A stretch of DNA of 64,000 nucleotides. Source: Chitinophaga sp. 180180018-3 (GTDB lineage Bacteria > Bacteroidota > Bacteroidia > Chitinophagales > Chitinophagaceae). Each line of letters starts with the position of its first letter. Position 1 is the stretch's first letter. The stretch lies in NCBI RefSeq assembly GCF_037893185.1, contig NZ_CP140772.1, positions 2,542,001 to 2,606,000 on the forward strand, in the 5' to 3' direction. A model generated the notes under the pieces. The model had not been told where the DNA came from, ran no database searches, and saw only the letters and a program-made list of their open reading frames with translations. Position numbers and translations under genes: made by a program. Below, piece by piece: positions 27,876 to 35,770 of this stretch.

Positions 27876-28961
27876 ATGAAAAAACTATTTGTGTTCTTGT
27901 TGCTGGTTTCCAGCCATATATTATCTTCCTATGCAGGAGCATTGCCGGTGGACAGCCTGCCTGTTCGTGGTTTTTGTATCGCTGCTCCCCGGGCGGCAGA
28001 CCTGCCGGCGTTTATCCGGTTCATAGAAACAGAGCTGTCGCCGCGTCATATCAATACACTGGTATTGCGGGTAGATTTCAATTATGAGTTTAAATCGCAT
28101 CCCGAACTCCGCGATGCGGGCGCCTTGACGGAGCAGCAGGTAAAGCAGCTGGTGCAGACCTGCCACAGGCTGAATATCCGGATTATACCGCAGATCAATC
28201 TTCTCGGGCATCAGTCATGGGCAGATAACACTACCAACCTGCTGCGGGTATACCCCGATTTTGATGAAACGCCCTGGGTAAAGATGCCGGCGAAATATGA
28301 ATGGCCCAATGCCGACGGGCTGTATTGTAAGAGCTATTGCCCGCTGCATCCGGGTGTTCATAAGGTCGTATTTGAGCTGGTAGATGAAATATGCGATGTG
28401 TTTGAGGCTACCGCCTTTCATGCGGGCATGGACGAGGTGTTTTACATAGGGGAACATAAATGTCCGCGTTGCGGCGGAAAAGATAAAGCCGAGCTTTTTG
28501 CCGGAGAAGTATGGACGATCCGTAATCACCTGGCGGAAAAGAATCGTATGCTCTGGATCTGGGGCGACCGTTTGCTGGATGGCAAAACTACCGGCCTGGG
28601 TGAGTGGGAAGCCAGCTACAATAATACCTATCGTGCAGTAGATATGGTACCGAAGGATATCGTTATCTGTGACTGGCACTATGAGCGTCCTGATAAAACA
28701 CCGGTGTATTTCGCGATGAAGGGGCTTTCCGTTATTACGTGTCCATGGCGGATGCCGGCCAATGCCCGGCTGCAGCTGCAAGACATGTACAGCTACCGGA
28801 AAGGCGCCACTGCTGAAATGAAACCCCGCTTCCAGGGAATGATGCAAACCATATGGTCAGATGCAGGCAGCTTCCTGCATGAATTCTATGGAACAGGAAA
28901 GCCGCAGAAAGATACGGTGAATACAAGTGCGAATTGTTTCAGGGCGGTATTTGAGAAATAG
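27876..28961 (+). CDS. GH20-like glycosidase, secreted
   Basis: A 361-residue protein with a signal peptide (about 20 residues) and a TIM barrel. The Asp-Glu pair D186-E187 in FHAGMDEVFY matches the GH20 hexosaminidase catalytic pair, and IIPQINLLGHQSW precedes it as usual. CPRCGG (C196, C199) together with C151/C155 may bind a metal, which is less common. It is a single-domain protein, shorter than typical GH20 hexosaminidases, which also have an N-terminal alpha/beta domain. The substrate is uncertain. Confidence 0.8.
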   Translation: MKKLFVFLLLVSSHILSSYAGALPVDSLPVRGFCIAAPRAADLPAFIRFIETELSPRHINTLVLRVDFNYEFKSHPELRDAGALTEQQVKQLVQTCHRLNIRIIPQINLLGHQSWADNTTNLLRVYPDFDETPWVKMPAKYEWPNADGLYCKSYCPLHPGVHKVVFELVDEICDVFEATAFHAGMDEVFYIGEHKCPRCGGKDKAELFAGEVWTIRNHLAEKNRMLWIWGDRLLDGKTTGLGEWEASYNNTYRAVDMVPKDIVICDWHYERPDKTPVYFAMKGLSVITCPWRMPANARLQLQDMYSYRKGATAEMKPRFQGMMQTIWSDAGSFLHEFYGTGKPQKDTVNTSANCFRAVFEK

Positions 28962-28970
28962 CTACCAGGA

Positions 28971-29891
28971 TTATATCTTCCTCAACAACGGAATATAAAT
29001 CTCCGAATATCTACGGGTATCTTCCATAGATATAAAGAAATGGTTGCCGCTCATTTTGAACACGCCTTCTTTACAACAGAGGCTGATGAAATTGTACATG
29101 GGAACGCCTGCAGTGGCGAAGTCCATTGGCACCGGCAGTTTCAGGTAATAGCCTCCGTTGATTCTTTTCGCCATGAGGTAGCCGAAGTTTTGTTGTAGTT
29201 GTATATGAGCGGTGATGGCGCTGGCGGGAACAAGCAGACCGGCGAACATCGAGAGTTTTTCGTAATTGGTAACCGGGATGGCATCGAGGGTACCTGTGAT
29301 GATCCTGGTTTGCGGAAGATCGTACAGCAGTTTTATCTTGTTAAACAATGTGTAGTGTGTATTCATCCTGGATATCATCTCACCGATAGGATCCTGTCCC
29401 TTGGCGGCAAAAGAGTAGTATAAGATGCTATCGGGCAGCTTCACTTTTTCGCAGCGCTCATAGTTGAAAATATCCCGCAGCACATCATGGCCAAGCGTCA
29501 TGGTGATGGCTTCCGTGATTTGCAGCGTTCTTTTTTCGTTGGGAAGAATGATGATCTTGCGGAAATCTTTCGGGCTTTCTCCGAAGTGCATCCGGAAGGC
29601 TTTGCTGAAAGCGGCCGTGGTAGCATATCCGCAGTAATCTGTTATTTCCCCGATGTTGTAACCACTGTGGCGGAGCAAACCAGCCGCAAGTTCCAGGCGG
29701 TGGCGCTTTACATAGTGCCAGAATGGCTCACCCATATAGGCAGTGAAAGTATGATAGAAGTAAGAATAAGAGATCCCAAGTCGTTCTGCTACGTCCCTTA
29801 TGTTGAACGGATCACTCACGTGGTCGTCCGCATAGGATAATCCCTGGTAGGCGAAATTTTCGAGTTGTTCTTTTGTCAATAGGCTGCCCAT
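28971..29891 (-). CDS. AraC-type regulator with N-terminal HTH and GyrI-like C-terminus
   Basis: A 306-residue regulator with inverted domain order. The AraC double HTH covers about residues 8-110 (RLGISYSYFYHTFTAYMGE; ITDYCGYATTAAFSKAFR; FGESPKDFRK), and the C-terminal two thirds resembles a GyrI-like ligand-binding domain, as in Rob/BmrR-like proteins. It converges with the GH20-like gene, whose stop is 9 bases away. Confidence 0.88.
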   Translation of the reverse strand: MGSLLTKEQLENFAYQGLSYADDHVSDPFNIRDVAERLGISYSYFYHTFTAYMGEPFWHYVKRHRLELAAGLLRHSGYNIGEITDYCGYATTAAFSKAFRMHFGESPKDFRKIIILPNEKRTLQITEAITMTLGHDVLRDIFNYERCEKVKLPDSILYYSFAAKGQDPIGEMISRMNTHYTLFNKIKLLYDLPQTRIITGTLDAIPVTNYEKLSMFAGLLVPASAITAHIQLQQNFGYLMAKRINGGYYLKLPVPMDFATAGVPMYNFISLCCKEGVFKMSGNHFFISMEDTRRYSEIYIPLLRKI

Positions 29892-30302
29892 AAAATAGGG
29901 GGTATTTTGAGATGCTCACCAGTTTGGCCATAGGCTGATGCGCAGTCAGCTAATTTAAATTTTTTTATGGTTTTGCAGAATGTAAATTTTTGAATCATTT
30001 TAATTGATTGGTTATCAATCTTCTGTTGTGTGGTATTTATTTAGAATTATTATAATATTTCAATTTCCTCTATGGAAGCCATTTTATTTTTCAGGTTATA
30101 ATCAAAAAAAGCTAAAACGGACAAATGGGAATTAAATTGAATGGGTAATTTTAGCAGCATCGTCATGTTTATGTTTCGGCCATACTACACTATTGGAGGT
30201 TAAGTACTGAATTTTATTTGTCCTATCAATCCTGTTGTGGCGTTGCGCTGATCGCAACTCCATTGGGTTGCGGCAGACACACGGATATAATATTAATGAA
30301 GT
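29892..30302. other. Gene-free stretch, AT-rich
   Basis: About 410 bases without a convincing reading frame. It should contain the promoter of the AraC-type gene on the minus strand and of the small membrane protein on the plus strand. I see no consensus TANNTTTG box and no hairpin of note. Confidence 0.5.
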
Positions 30303-30539
30303 ATGATTATCGTTGTTGTTATTCTGGCTGCCATGTTATGCCTTGGATGGATTTTGCTGATCCGGCATTTCAGGGCTTTACAGCTGGCCCGCATTCATCT
30401 TGTCAGGCGGGAGCAGCGGGAGGTTTTCCTGCAGCAGGAACTGGAGGACGTAAAAGAAAAATACCGGAAGCTGGAAGATAAGTTCCGGAAACTGCAATAT
30501 GAGCTATATGCAGCACGGCATAGAGATGATACCAACTGA
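30303..30539 (+). CDS. Small membrane-anchored coiled-coil protein
   Basis: A 78-residue protein. One hydrophobic helix (residues 1-20, MIIVVVILAAMLCLGWILL) is followed by a strongly charged heptad-like segment (about 35-68, rich in E, K, R and L). It resembles small single-pass scaffold proteins but belongs to no family I recognise. The ATG follows TGAAGT and has no obvious Shine-Dalgarno site, as is usual in Bacteroidota. It is 66 bases before the DsrE gene. Confidence 0.55.
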   Translation: MIIVVVILAAMLCLGWILLIRHFRALQLARIHLVRREQREVFLQQELEDVKEKYRKLEDKFRKLQYELYAARHRDDTN

Positions 30540-30592
30540 AGATAAAGACACAGTAACATCCACCTTGTTTTCCCGGAATGCCGATATTTAGG

Positions 30593-30600
30593 TAGGTTTG
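30593..30600 (+). promoter_or_regulatory. TANNTTTG box directly before the DsrE-like start
   Basis: TAGGTTTG ends 5 bases before the ATG at 30606, so transcription would begin at or next to the start codon. No TTTG is found at the standard spacing; a TTG lies 25 bases upstream. Confidence 0.35.
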
Positions 30601-30605
30601 TTCCC

Positions 30606-30953
30606 ATGGAAGCAGTTTTTCAGATCACATCGGGCGAACGGGATGCGCAGTCAGCCATGCTCGGGCAGCTCAGGAATCTTCTCAGGTATACAGATGAAAC
30701 CAATACCCGTGTAGCCGTGGAAGTGGTGGTGCATGGTCAGGCCTGGACTATGTTGCTGGCGGTTGACAATCCGCAGGCAGCAGGGGTGCAGGAGTTACAT
30801 CAGCGGGGAATACGTTTTCTTATTTGCAGAAATACGATGAACAGTCATCAGCTGGAACTCTCATTGCTATTCCCTTTCGTGGAAGTGATCCCTGCCGGGG
30901 TAGTACACCTGATTATGCGGCAGCAGGAAGGTTGGGGGTATATCAGAGGTTAA
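30606..30953 (+). CDS. DsrE-family protein
   Basis: A 115-residue protein with the DsrE/DsrF-like fold. The segment IRFLICRNTMNSHQLE, with a Cys in the usual place, and VEVIPAGVVHLIMRQQEGWGYI at the C-terminus are typical of the Bacteroidota DsrE group. These proteins are linked to sulfur transfer, but a role for this one is not shown. It appears monocistronic. Confidence 0.8.
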   Translation: MEAVFQITSGERDAQSAMLGQLRNLLRYTDETNTRVAVEVVVHGQAWTMLLAVDNPQAAGVQELHQRGIRFLICRNTMNSHQLELSLLFPFVEVIPAGVVHLIMRQQEGWGYIRG

Positions 30954-31076
30954 GTGTTGAAAATTAATTTATTAGTTTATTTTTACATTTTAGAAGAAGG
31001 CACCAAATAAAAATTGTAAAATAACGTTAAAATGGGTGCACGATTAACAGGACTAACCTCTTAAAAACAAAATACA

Positions 31077-31955
31077 TTGAAACTCACAAAAATTACCGGA
31101 ATACTGTGGTTATTCATGGCAATCCCTATTTTCACTTTTGCTCAGGACTGGCACGTGGGTGCTTTTCTGGGTGCTTCCAATTATAGCGGCGATCTGGTAG
31201 AGAAAAGAGTGGACCTGCGGTATACCCGTCCGGCCCTGGGCATTTTACTAAGAAGAGACATCAACCGTTATATCACCATTCGTGGTGCGTTCACCTGGGG
31301 AGTTGCTACAGGAGCCGACAGTACCAATAGTTCGCCTGATCTGAAGGCCAGGAACCTCAGTTTCCGCAGTAACGTATTTGAGGGAAGTATCATAGGGGAG
31401 TTCAATTTTTTTGATATGGATGAGAAGGGGTTTACTCCTTATGTGTTCGTTGGGGTAGGTGGTTTTGGATTTGACCCTACAGCTAAAGACCGGTCGGGTA
31501 ACCGGGTGAGATTGCGTCCGCTGGGTACAGAAGGAGAGGGCCTGCCGATGTATCCTGGCCGTCAGCCATACGATCTGTTTGCATTTTCATTTCCGTTCGG
31601 AGCAGGGGTGAAAGCTAACCTGAACGACAGGTGGACACTGGGTTTCGAGATCGGTCTGCGCCCTACTACTACCGACTACCTGGATGATGTGAGTAAAACA
31701 TATGTAGATAAGAATACATTACTTACCTATCGCGGCCAGGAGGCCGTGGATATGGCTTTCCGTGGAGATGAGCTTACGGGGAAAGGAGCTACACCCGGCA
31801 CCTATCCGCCTGACGGCACTATCCGGGGCTCGGATAAACACAAAGACTGGTACAGTTTCTCCGGGTTTACGATTACCTATCGCTTTGGCGGTGGTGGTGG
31901 TGGCAACAAATGGGGTAAGCAGAAGGCTACCCGTTGTCCGGTGTTGAGACCGTAG
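31077..31955 (+). CDS. DUF6089 family outer membrane beta-barrel protein
   Basis: A 292-residue protein with a signal peptide ending at FTFAQ (about residue 22), then WHVGAFLGASNYSGDLV, a conserved opening of DUF6089 proteins, and alternating beta strands up to the C-terminal FTITYRFGGG. TTG at 31077 is the only start that provides a complete signal peptide; the next Met (31116) would remove most of it. The barrel has 8-10 strands by eye. Function is unknown. Confidence 0.82.
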   Translation: MKLTKITGILWLFMAIPIFTFAQDWHVGAFLGASNYSGDLVEKRVDLRYTRPALGILLRRDINRYITIRGAFTWGVATGADSTNSSPDLKARNLSFRSNVFEGSIIGEFNFFDMDEKGFTPYVFVGVGGFGFDPTAKDRSGNRVRLRPLGTEGEGLPMYPGRQPYDLFAFSFPFGAGVKANLNDRWTLGFEIGLRPTTTDYLDDVSKTYVDKNTLLTYRGQEAVDMAFRGDELTGKGATPGTYPPDGTIRGSDKHKDWYSFSGFTITYRFGGGGGGNKWGKQKATRCPVLRP

Positions 31956-31960
31956 AGGAG

Positions 31961-32082
31961 AGAATGAAGAATATGGAATGAAGAATTAAGAAACAGAGCG
32001 GAGATATAAGCGATATCGAATAACGACATCCGCTTATATCTCCGCTCTGTTTCTTAATTCTTCATTCCATATTCTTCATTCT
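31961..32082. repeat. Long palindrome C, 52-bp perfect arms
   Basis: Left arm 31961-32012 and right arm 32031-32082 are perfect reverse complements, with an 18-base centre that can partly extend the stem. The outer 32 bp of each arm are identical to those of palindrome D at 35437. The inner part contains AGAGCGGAGATATAAGCG. It begins 6 bases after the stop of the DUF6089 gene. Confidence 0.95.
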
Positions 32083-32243
32083 TTTGGCATAGTTGTTGGT
32101 TTTATCAGTTCAAACAGGTAATACTTTGCAGCCACCAGCTTATGGCGGAATAAGTATCACAAAATCGCGGAGAGAGTAATGGACCGATAGCCGCAAAAAA
32201 TAAGTTGGTGAGCAGCTGCCTGTTAAGGTTAAAAAAAAGAACC

Positions 32244-32564
32244 ATGAAAAAGTTTCTGTCGATAGTTTTAGTGATGTTGATTACAGGCAGCTCGGTTCTG
32301 TTTGCGCAGCGCAGGCCGCCACTTCCGCCGCCGCCTCCACATCCACGTCATCTACCGCATCCTCCAAGGCCACCTTTGCCGCCATTTCCGCCGAGGCCAC
32401 ATCATCACCGGCCGCCTTATCACAGACCGCCGCATCCGCCAAGGCCATACTGGCATAGAGGGCATTATCACAGGCCTCACCGTAAGCATCACAGGTACGC
32501 CTACGTAGTATATCCGGGAGCCGGTTATACTTTCAGTGAGGGAATGATATCAGCTTTAAGTTAA
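32244..32564 (+). CDS. Secreted proline- and histidine-rich protein
   Basis: A 106-residue protein starting at ATG 32244 (MKKFLSIVLVML). The signal peptide ends at LFAQ. The mature part is dominated by PP, HPP and RPP runs with many His and Arg residues, ending in a short tyrosine/glycine segment. It is probably disordered and basic; metal binding through the His residues is possible. It matches no family I know. The next gene encodes another low-complexity secreted protein. Confidence 0.7.
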   Translation: MKKFLSIVLVMLITGSSVLFAQRRPPLPPPPPHPRHLPHPPRPPLPPFPPRPHHHRPPYHRPPHPPRPYWHRGHYHRPHRKHHRYAYVVYPGAGYTFSEGMISALS

Positions 32565-32616
32565 AAACACCACAACATTTAATTGCCAACCAATCTTGAA
32601 CAAAAAACCGAAAAAC

Positions 32617-32949
32617 ATGAAAAAAGTAATGCTGATAATGCTGCTTATAGGTGGCACCGCGATTACGACCTACGCACAACGCGGTTGGGACAGGGGCTAT
32701 CGCGATCATGGCCGTGGACATGGCCGTTGGGAAAGAGAGGGCAGATGGAGGGGGGATGATGATGACGACAGATGTGAAAGACGTCGTTATTATCGCGACG
32801 ACTGCGAACGCCCGGACCGTTATTACTATGGCCGACGGGCCTATTATGCACCGGTTCCTGCTGTAATACCAGTGCCGGTTCCTGCTCCGGTCTATTATCC
32901 TTCAAGGCCGAGAGCCGTGTTCCATGCAGGAGTAACTATCGTGAACTGA
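32617..32949 (+). CDS. Secreted arginine/aspartate/tyrosine-rich protein
   Basis: A 110-residue protein from ATG 32617 (MKKVMLIMLLIGG). The signal peptide ends at TYAQ. The mature part has an RG/RD-rich region with a DDDDD run and two Cys, then a YYAPVPAVIPVPVPAPVYYP stretch. It is probably a surface or periplasmic protein. It is 52 bases after the proline-rich gene and ends before a terminator. I recognise no family. Confidence 0.7.
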   Translation: MKKVMLIMLLIGGTAITTYAQRGWDRGYRDHGRGHGRWEREGRWRGDDDDDRCERRRYYRDDCERPDRYYYGRRAYYAPVPAVIPVPVPAPVYYPSRPRAVFHAGVTIVN

Positions 32950-32972
32950 TATCTGGAATAAATAAAAATGAG

Positions 32973-33004
32973 ATGCCTCCCATAATTAATGGGGGGCATT
33001 TTTT
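32973..33004 (+). terminator. Intrinsic terminator after the low-complexity protein pair
   Basis: Stem ATGCCTCCC (32973-32981) with GGGGGGCAT (32991-32999), one G-U pair, 9-base loop, followed by TTTTT. It separates the pair from ubiD. Confidence 0.8.
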
Positions 33005-33052
33005 ATTGCGGTGTGGGTTGGTTACTTTTGTTGGCTGGAATAAGCTTCAAAC

Positions 33053-34975
33053 ATGGCATATAAAAATCTCAGGCATTTTATTGATACGCTGGAACAGGCA
33101 GGAGAGCTGGTTCGCATTAAAACCTATGTGGACCCTAAACTGGAGATCGCTGAAATTACGGATAGGGTAAGCAAAACACCAGGTGGCGGGAAGGCCCTTC
33201 TTTTTGAAAATACCGGTACTGATTACCCGGTGCTGATTAATGCTATGGGCAGCTACAAAAGGATGTGCCTGGCACTGGGTGTGAGTGAGCTGGACGATAT
33301 AGCCGGCGAGATTGAAAATCTCTTTAAACTATTATCAAAACCTAAAGAAAGTATACTGGACAAACTGGCGCTGCTGCCCAAGCTGGGGCAGTTTGCTTCC
33401 TGGATGCCCAAGGTAATTGCCGGTAAAGGCAGCTGTCAGGAAGTGGTGATGACCGACCCGGATTTATCCAAACTGCCGGTGCTTACCTGCTGGCCTAAAG
33501 ACGGTGGCCCGTTCATTACCCTGCCGGTGATTCATACGAAAGATCCGCTGACGGGCACCCGTAATGTGGGGATGTACAGGATGCAGGTTTTCGAAAAGAA
33601 TATGACCGGTATGCACTGGCATAAACACAAGGTGTCGGCCAGGCACTTTAATGAATATAAAAAGCTGAATAAACGTATGCCCGTTGCCGTTGTACTCGGC
33701 GGCGATCCGGTGTACACCTATTCGGCTACTGCACCTTTGCCGGAGAATGTGGATGAGTACATGCTGGCAGGTTTTCTTCGCAAGAAAAAAGTAGAACTCG
33801 TAAAGTGTATTACGCAACCTGACCTGGAAGTGCCGGCTGACGCTGATTTCGTGATAGAAGGTTATGTAGAGCCGTCGGAAGATTTGATCTGGGAAGGGCC
33901 TTTCGGGGATCATACCGGGTACTATTCCCTGGCCGACTGGTATCCGCGGTTTCACGTAACTGCTATTACCCATCGTAAAGATGCCGTTTACCCTTCAACT
34001 ATTGTGGGGATACCTCCGCAGGAAGACGCCTGGATTGGTAAGGCAACGGAACGCATTTTCCTGGCGCCTATCAAGATGACGCTGGTGCCGGAGATCATAG
34101 ATATGGAAATGCCTGTGGAAGGCGTATTTCACAACCTGGTGATTGCGCAGATCCGGAAAGACTTTGCCGGCCAGGCGCAGAAGGTAATGAACGCCATGTG
34201 GGGCGCGGGCCAGATGATGTTCAACAAGATCCTGGTAGTGGCGGATGAAGGCACGAATATCGGCAACTATAAAGAGCTGGCCCAGTACGTATTCCGGCAT
34301 CTGAACCCGGCTACTGATATTTACCTGAGCCAGGGCCCGATGGATGTGCTGGATCACTCCTGTTCGAAGATGGGATTCGGCGGTAAAATGTGTATCGATG
34401 GTACCCGCAAATACGAAGAAGAAACAGATACCCGGTATCTGCAGCTGCCTACGCCACAGTTGATAGACACGGCTTCGCTGATGCAGCAATTCCCGGAGAT
34501 CAAAGCGATCAACAGCACGCTGCTGCAAATGGATATCTCCTGTATTCTTGTGGCGGTAGAAAAGAGCCGTCCGTTTCATATACGCGAACTGAATGAACAG
34601 CTGTATATGCTGCCAGCCTTGTCGGGAGTGAAGATGGTGCTGTATGTTGAGCATACGGTAGATGTAAGTGACCTGGCTTCTGCGTTGTGGCGGTTTTGCA
34701 ATAATCTTGATCCTAAGCGCGACAGCTTTGTCATTAGCCGGCCATCGGCCGTTGGTGCGCAGCATATTGGTGGCATCGGGATGGATGGTACGCTAAAGAA
34801 CAAAATACTGGACAATTTCGAACGTGACTGGCCCAATATCATTGTGGCGGATGATGCTACCATTCAGAAGGTAGACGCCAAGTGGGCCGAATTAGGTATG
34901 GGACCGTTGTTGACGTCCCCGTCTCTCAAATATAAACATCAGATTTATGGGGAGGAAGCAGTGGTTCAGCAATAG
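33053..34975 (+). CDS. UbiD-family decarboxylase (menaquinone biosynthesis type)
   Basis: A 640-residue UbiD-type decarboxylase. The N-terminus MAYKNLRHFIDTLEQAGELV, the EGPFGDHTGYYS motif near residue 283-294 and the ERIFLAPIK segment are typical. UbiD enzymes use prenylated FMN. The length above 600 residues fits the group annotated as menaquinone biosynthesis decarboxylase in Bacteroidota. A TACTTTTG box at 33023-33030 lies 22 bases upstream of the ATG. The 3' end overlaps the DUF6265 gene by 29 bases. Confidence 0.9.
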   Translation: MAYKNLRHFIDTLEQAGELVRIKTYVDPKLEIAEITDRVSKTPGGGKALLFENTGTDYPVLINAMGSYKRMCLALGVSELDDIAGEIENLFKLLSKPKESILDKLALLPKLGQFASWMPKVIAGKGSCQEVVMTDPDLSKLPVLTCWPKDGGPFITLPVIHTKDPLTGTRNVGMYRMQVFEKNMTGMHWHKHKVSARHFNEYKKLNKRMPVAVVLGGDPVYTYSATAPLPENVDEYMLAGFLRKKKVELVKCITQPDLEVPADADFVIEGYVEPSEDLIWEGPFGDHTGYYSLADWYPRFHVTAITHRKDAVYPSTIVGIPPQEDAWIGKATERIFLAPIKMTLVPEIIDMEMPVEGVFHNLVIAQIRKDFAGQAQKVMNAMWGAGQMMFNKILVVADEGTNIGNYKELAQYVFRHLNPATDIYLSQGPMDVLDHSCSKMGFGGKMCIDGTRKYEEETDTRYLQLPTPQLIDTASLMQQFPEIKAINSTLLQMDISCILVAVEKSRPFHIRELNEQLYMLPALSGVKMVLYVEHTVDVSDLASALWRFCNNLDPKRDSFVISRPSAVGAQHIGGIGMDGTLKNKILDNFERDWPNIIVADDATIQKVDAKWAELGMGPLLTSPSLKYKHQIYGEEAVVQQ

Positions 34976-35438
34976 CATCGCTCTTATCCTGATATGCCTG
35001 GCCGGAAGCTTTCATGCCGCCGGTCAGGTAAATACAGCGGATATCAGGTACCTGCAGCAACTGGAGGGGACCTGGAAGATGAATACGCGCAAAAGCACCA
35101 TCATAGAAAGCTGGAACCGGGTCAACGATTCTACCTGGGCTGGCAAAACCTGGAGGGTGGTGGGGCCCGACAGCTCTGTGCAACAGTCGATGAAGCTGGT
35201 ACGCCGCGGCAACGATATCTATTTTATGCCTACTTACGAGGGCAACACAAAAACGAATCCTATAGCACTGAAACTCCGTGTGCTGAAGCCTGTTGGCTTT
35301 GTAGCAGAAGACCTGAACAACGATTTTCCGCGTAAGATTACTTATCGCTTTAAAGACGCACGACATCTGGATGCCCGCGTGGAAGGCACCAGAGATGGCA
35401 CTATTGAAGAATACATCTTTCAGTATACCAGCTTCTAG
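34947..35438 (+). CDS. DUF6265-like secreted protein
   Basis: A 163-residue protein with a signal peptide (ending FHAAGQ). The mature part (LQQLEGTWKMNTRKSTIIES, then SMKLVRRGNDIYFMPTY) looks like the small lipocalin-like DUF6265 family. Function is unknown. It starts 29 bases inside ubiD in another frame, so the two are probably coupled. The stop codon TAG at 35436-35438 overlaps the first bases of palindrome D. Confidence 0.75.
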   Translation: MGRKQWFSNSIALILICLAGSFHAAGQVNTADIRYLQQLEGTWKMNTRKSTIIESWNRVNDSTWAGKTWRVVGPDSSVQQSMKLVRRGNDIYFMPTYEGNTKTNPIALKLRVLKPVGFVAEDLNNDFPRKITYRFKDARHLDARVEGTRDGTIEEYIFQYTSF

Positions 35439-35558
35439 AATGAAGAATATGGAATGAAGAATTAAGAATGAGAGCGGAGATTAAAGCGGATAACAATACA
35501 TCTATCCGCTTTAATCTCCGCTCTCATTCTTAATTCTTCATTCCATATTCTTCATTCT
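35437..35558. repeat. Long palindrome D, 56-bp perfect arms
   Basis: Left arm 35437-35492 and right arm 35503-35558 are perfect reverse complements around a 10-base loop. The outer 32 bp equal palindrome C; the inner part has AGAGCGGAGATTAAAGCGGA. It begins on the stop codon of the DUF6265 gene. Confidence 0.95.
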
Positions 35559-35631
35559 CCAATGTTTCCCGATTTCGTAAATCATTTTCCCGGTTTGAGA
35601 TAACCGGCGGAAGGGGTATGCTGTACCTTTG

Positions 35632-35734
35632 TATCACACACGATACAAGCACTGAATCAAAGTATTCTCTATAAAGTAATAATTTGAGTTGGTCGTACAA
35701 GCGATACCGTTTCTGTTTCCAGAAACGGTTTTTT
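35632..35734 (+). ncRNA. Candidate small RNA ending in an intrinsic terminator
   Basis: A perfect 10-bp stem, ACCGTTTCTG (35706-35715) with CAGAAACGGT (35720-35729), a TTTC loop and a T-run form a strong plus-strand terminator. No plus-strand gene precedes it except DUF6265, which ends at 35438 and already has palindrome D behind it. A TACCTTTG box at 35624-35631 could start a transcript of about 100 nt. A TTTG is 26 bases further upstream, wider than standard, so the promoter is only tentative. Confidence 0.4.
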
Positions 35735-35738
35735 ATTG

Positions 35739-35764
35739 GCTCCCGGCAGCCAGCTGCCGGGAGC
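35739..35764. terminator. Hairpin 3' of prfC
   Basis: GCTCCCGGCAG (35739-35749) pairs perfectly with CTGCCGGGAGC (35754-35764) around a 4-base loop, 6 bases beyond the prfC stop. On the minus strand no T-run follows, so it may protect the 3' end rather than terminate alone. Confidence 0.5.
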
Positions 35765-35770
35765 TGTAGC

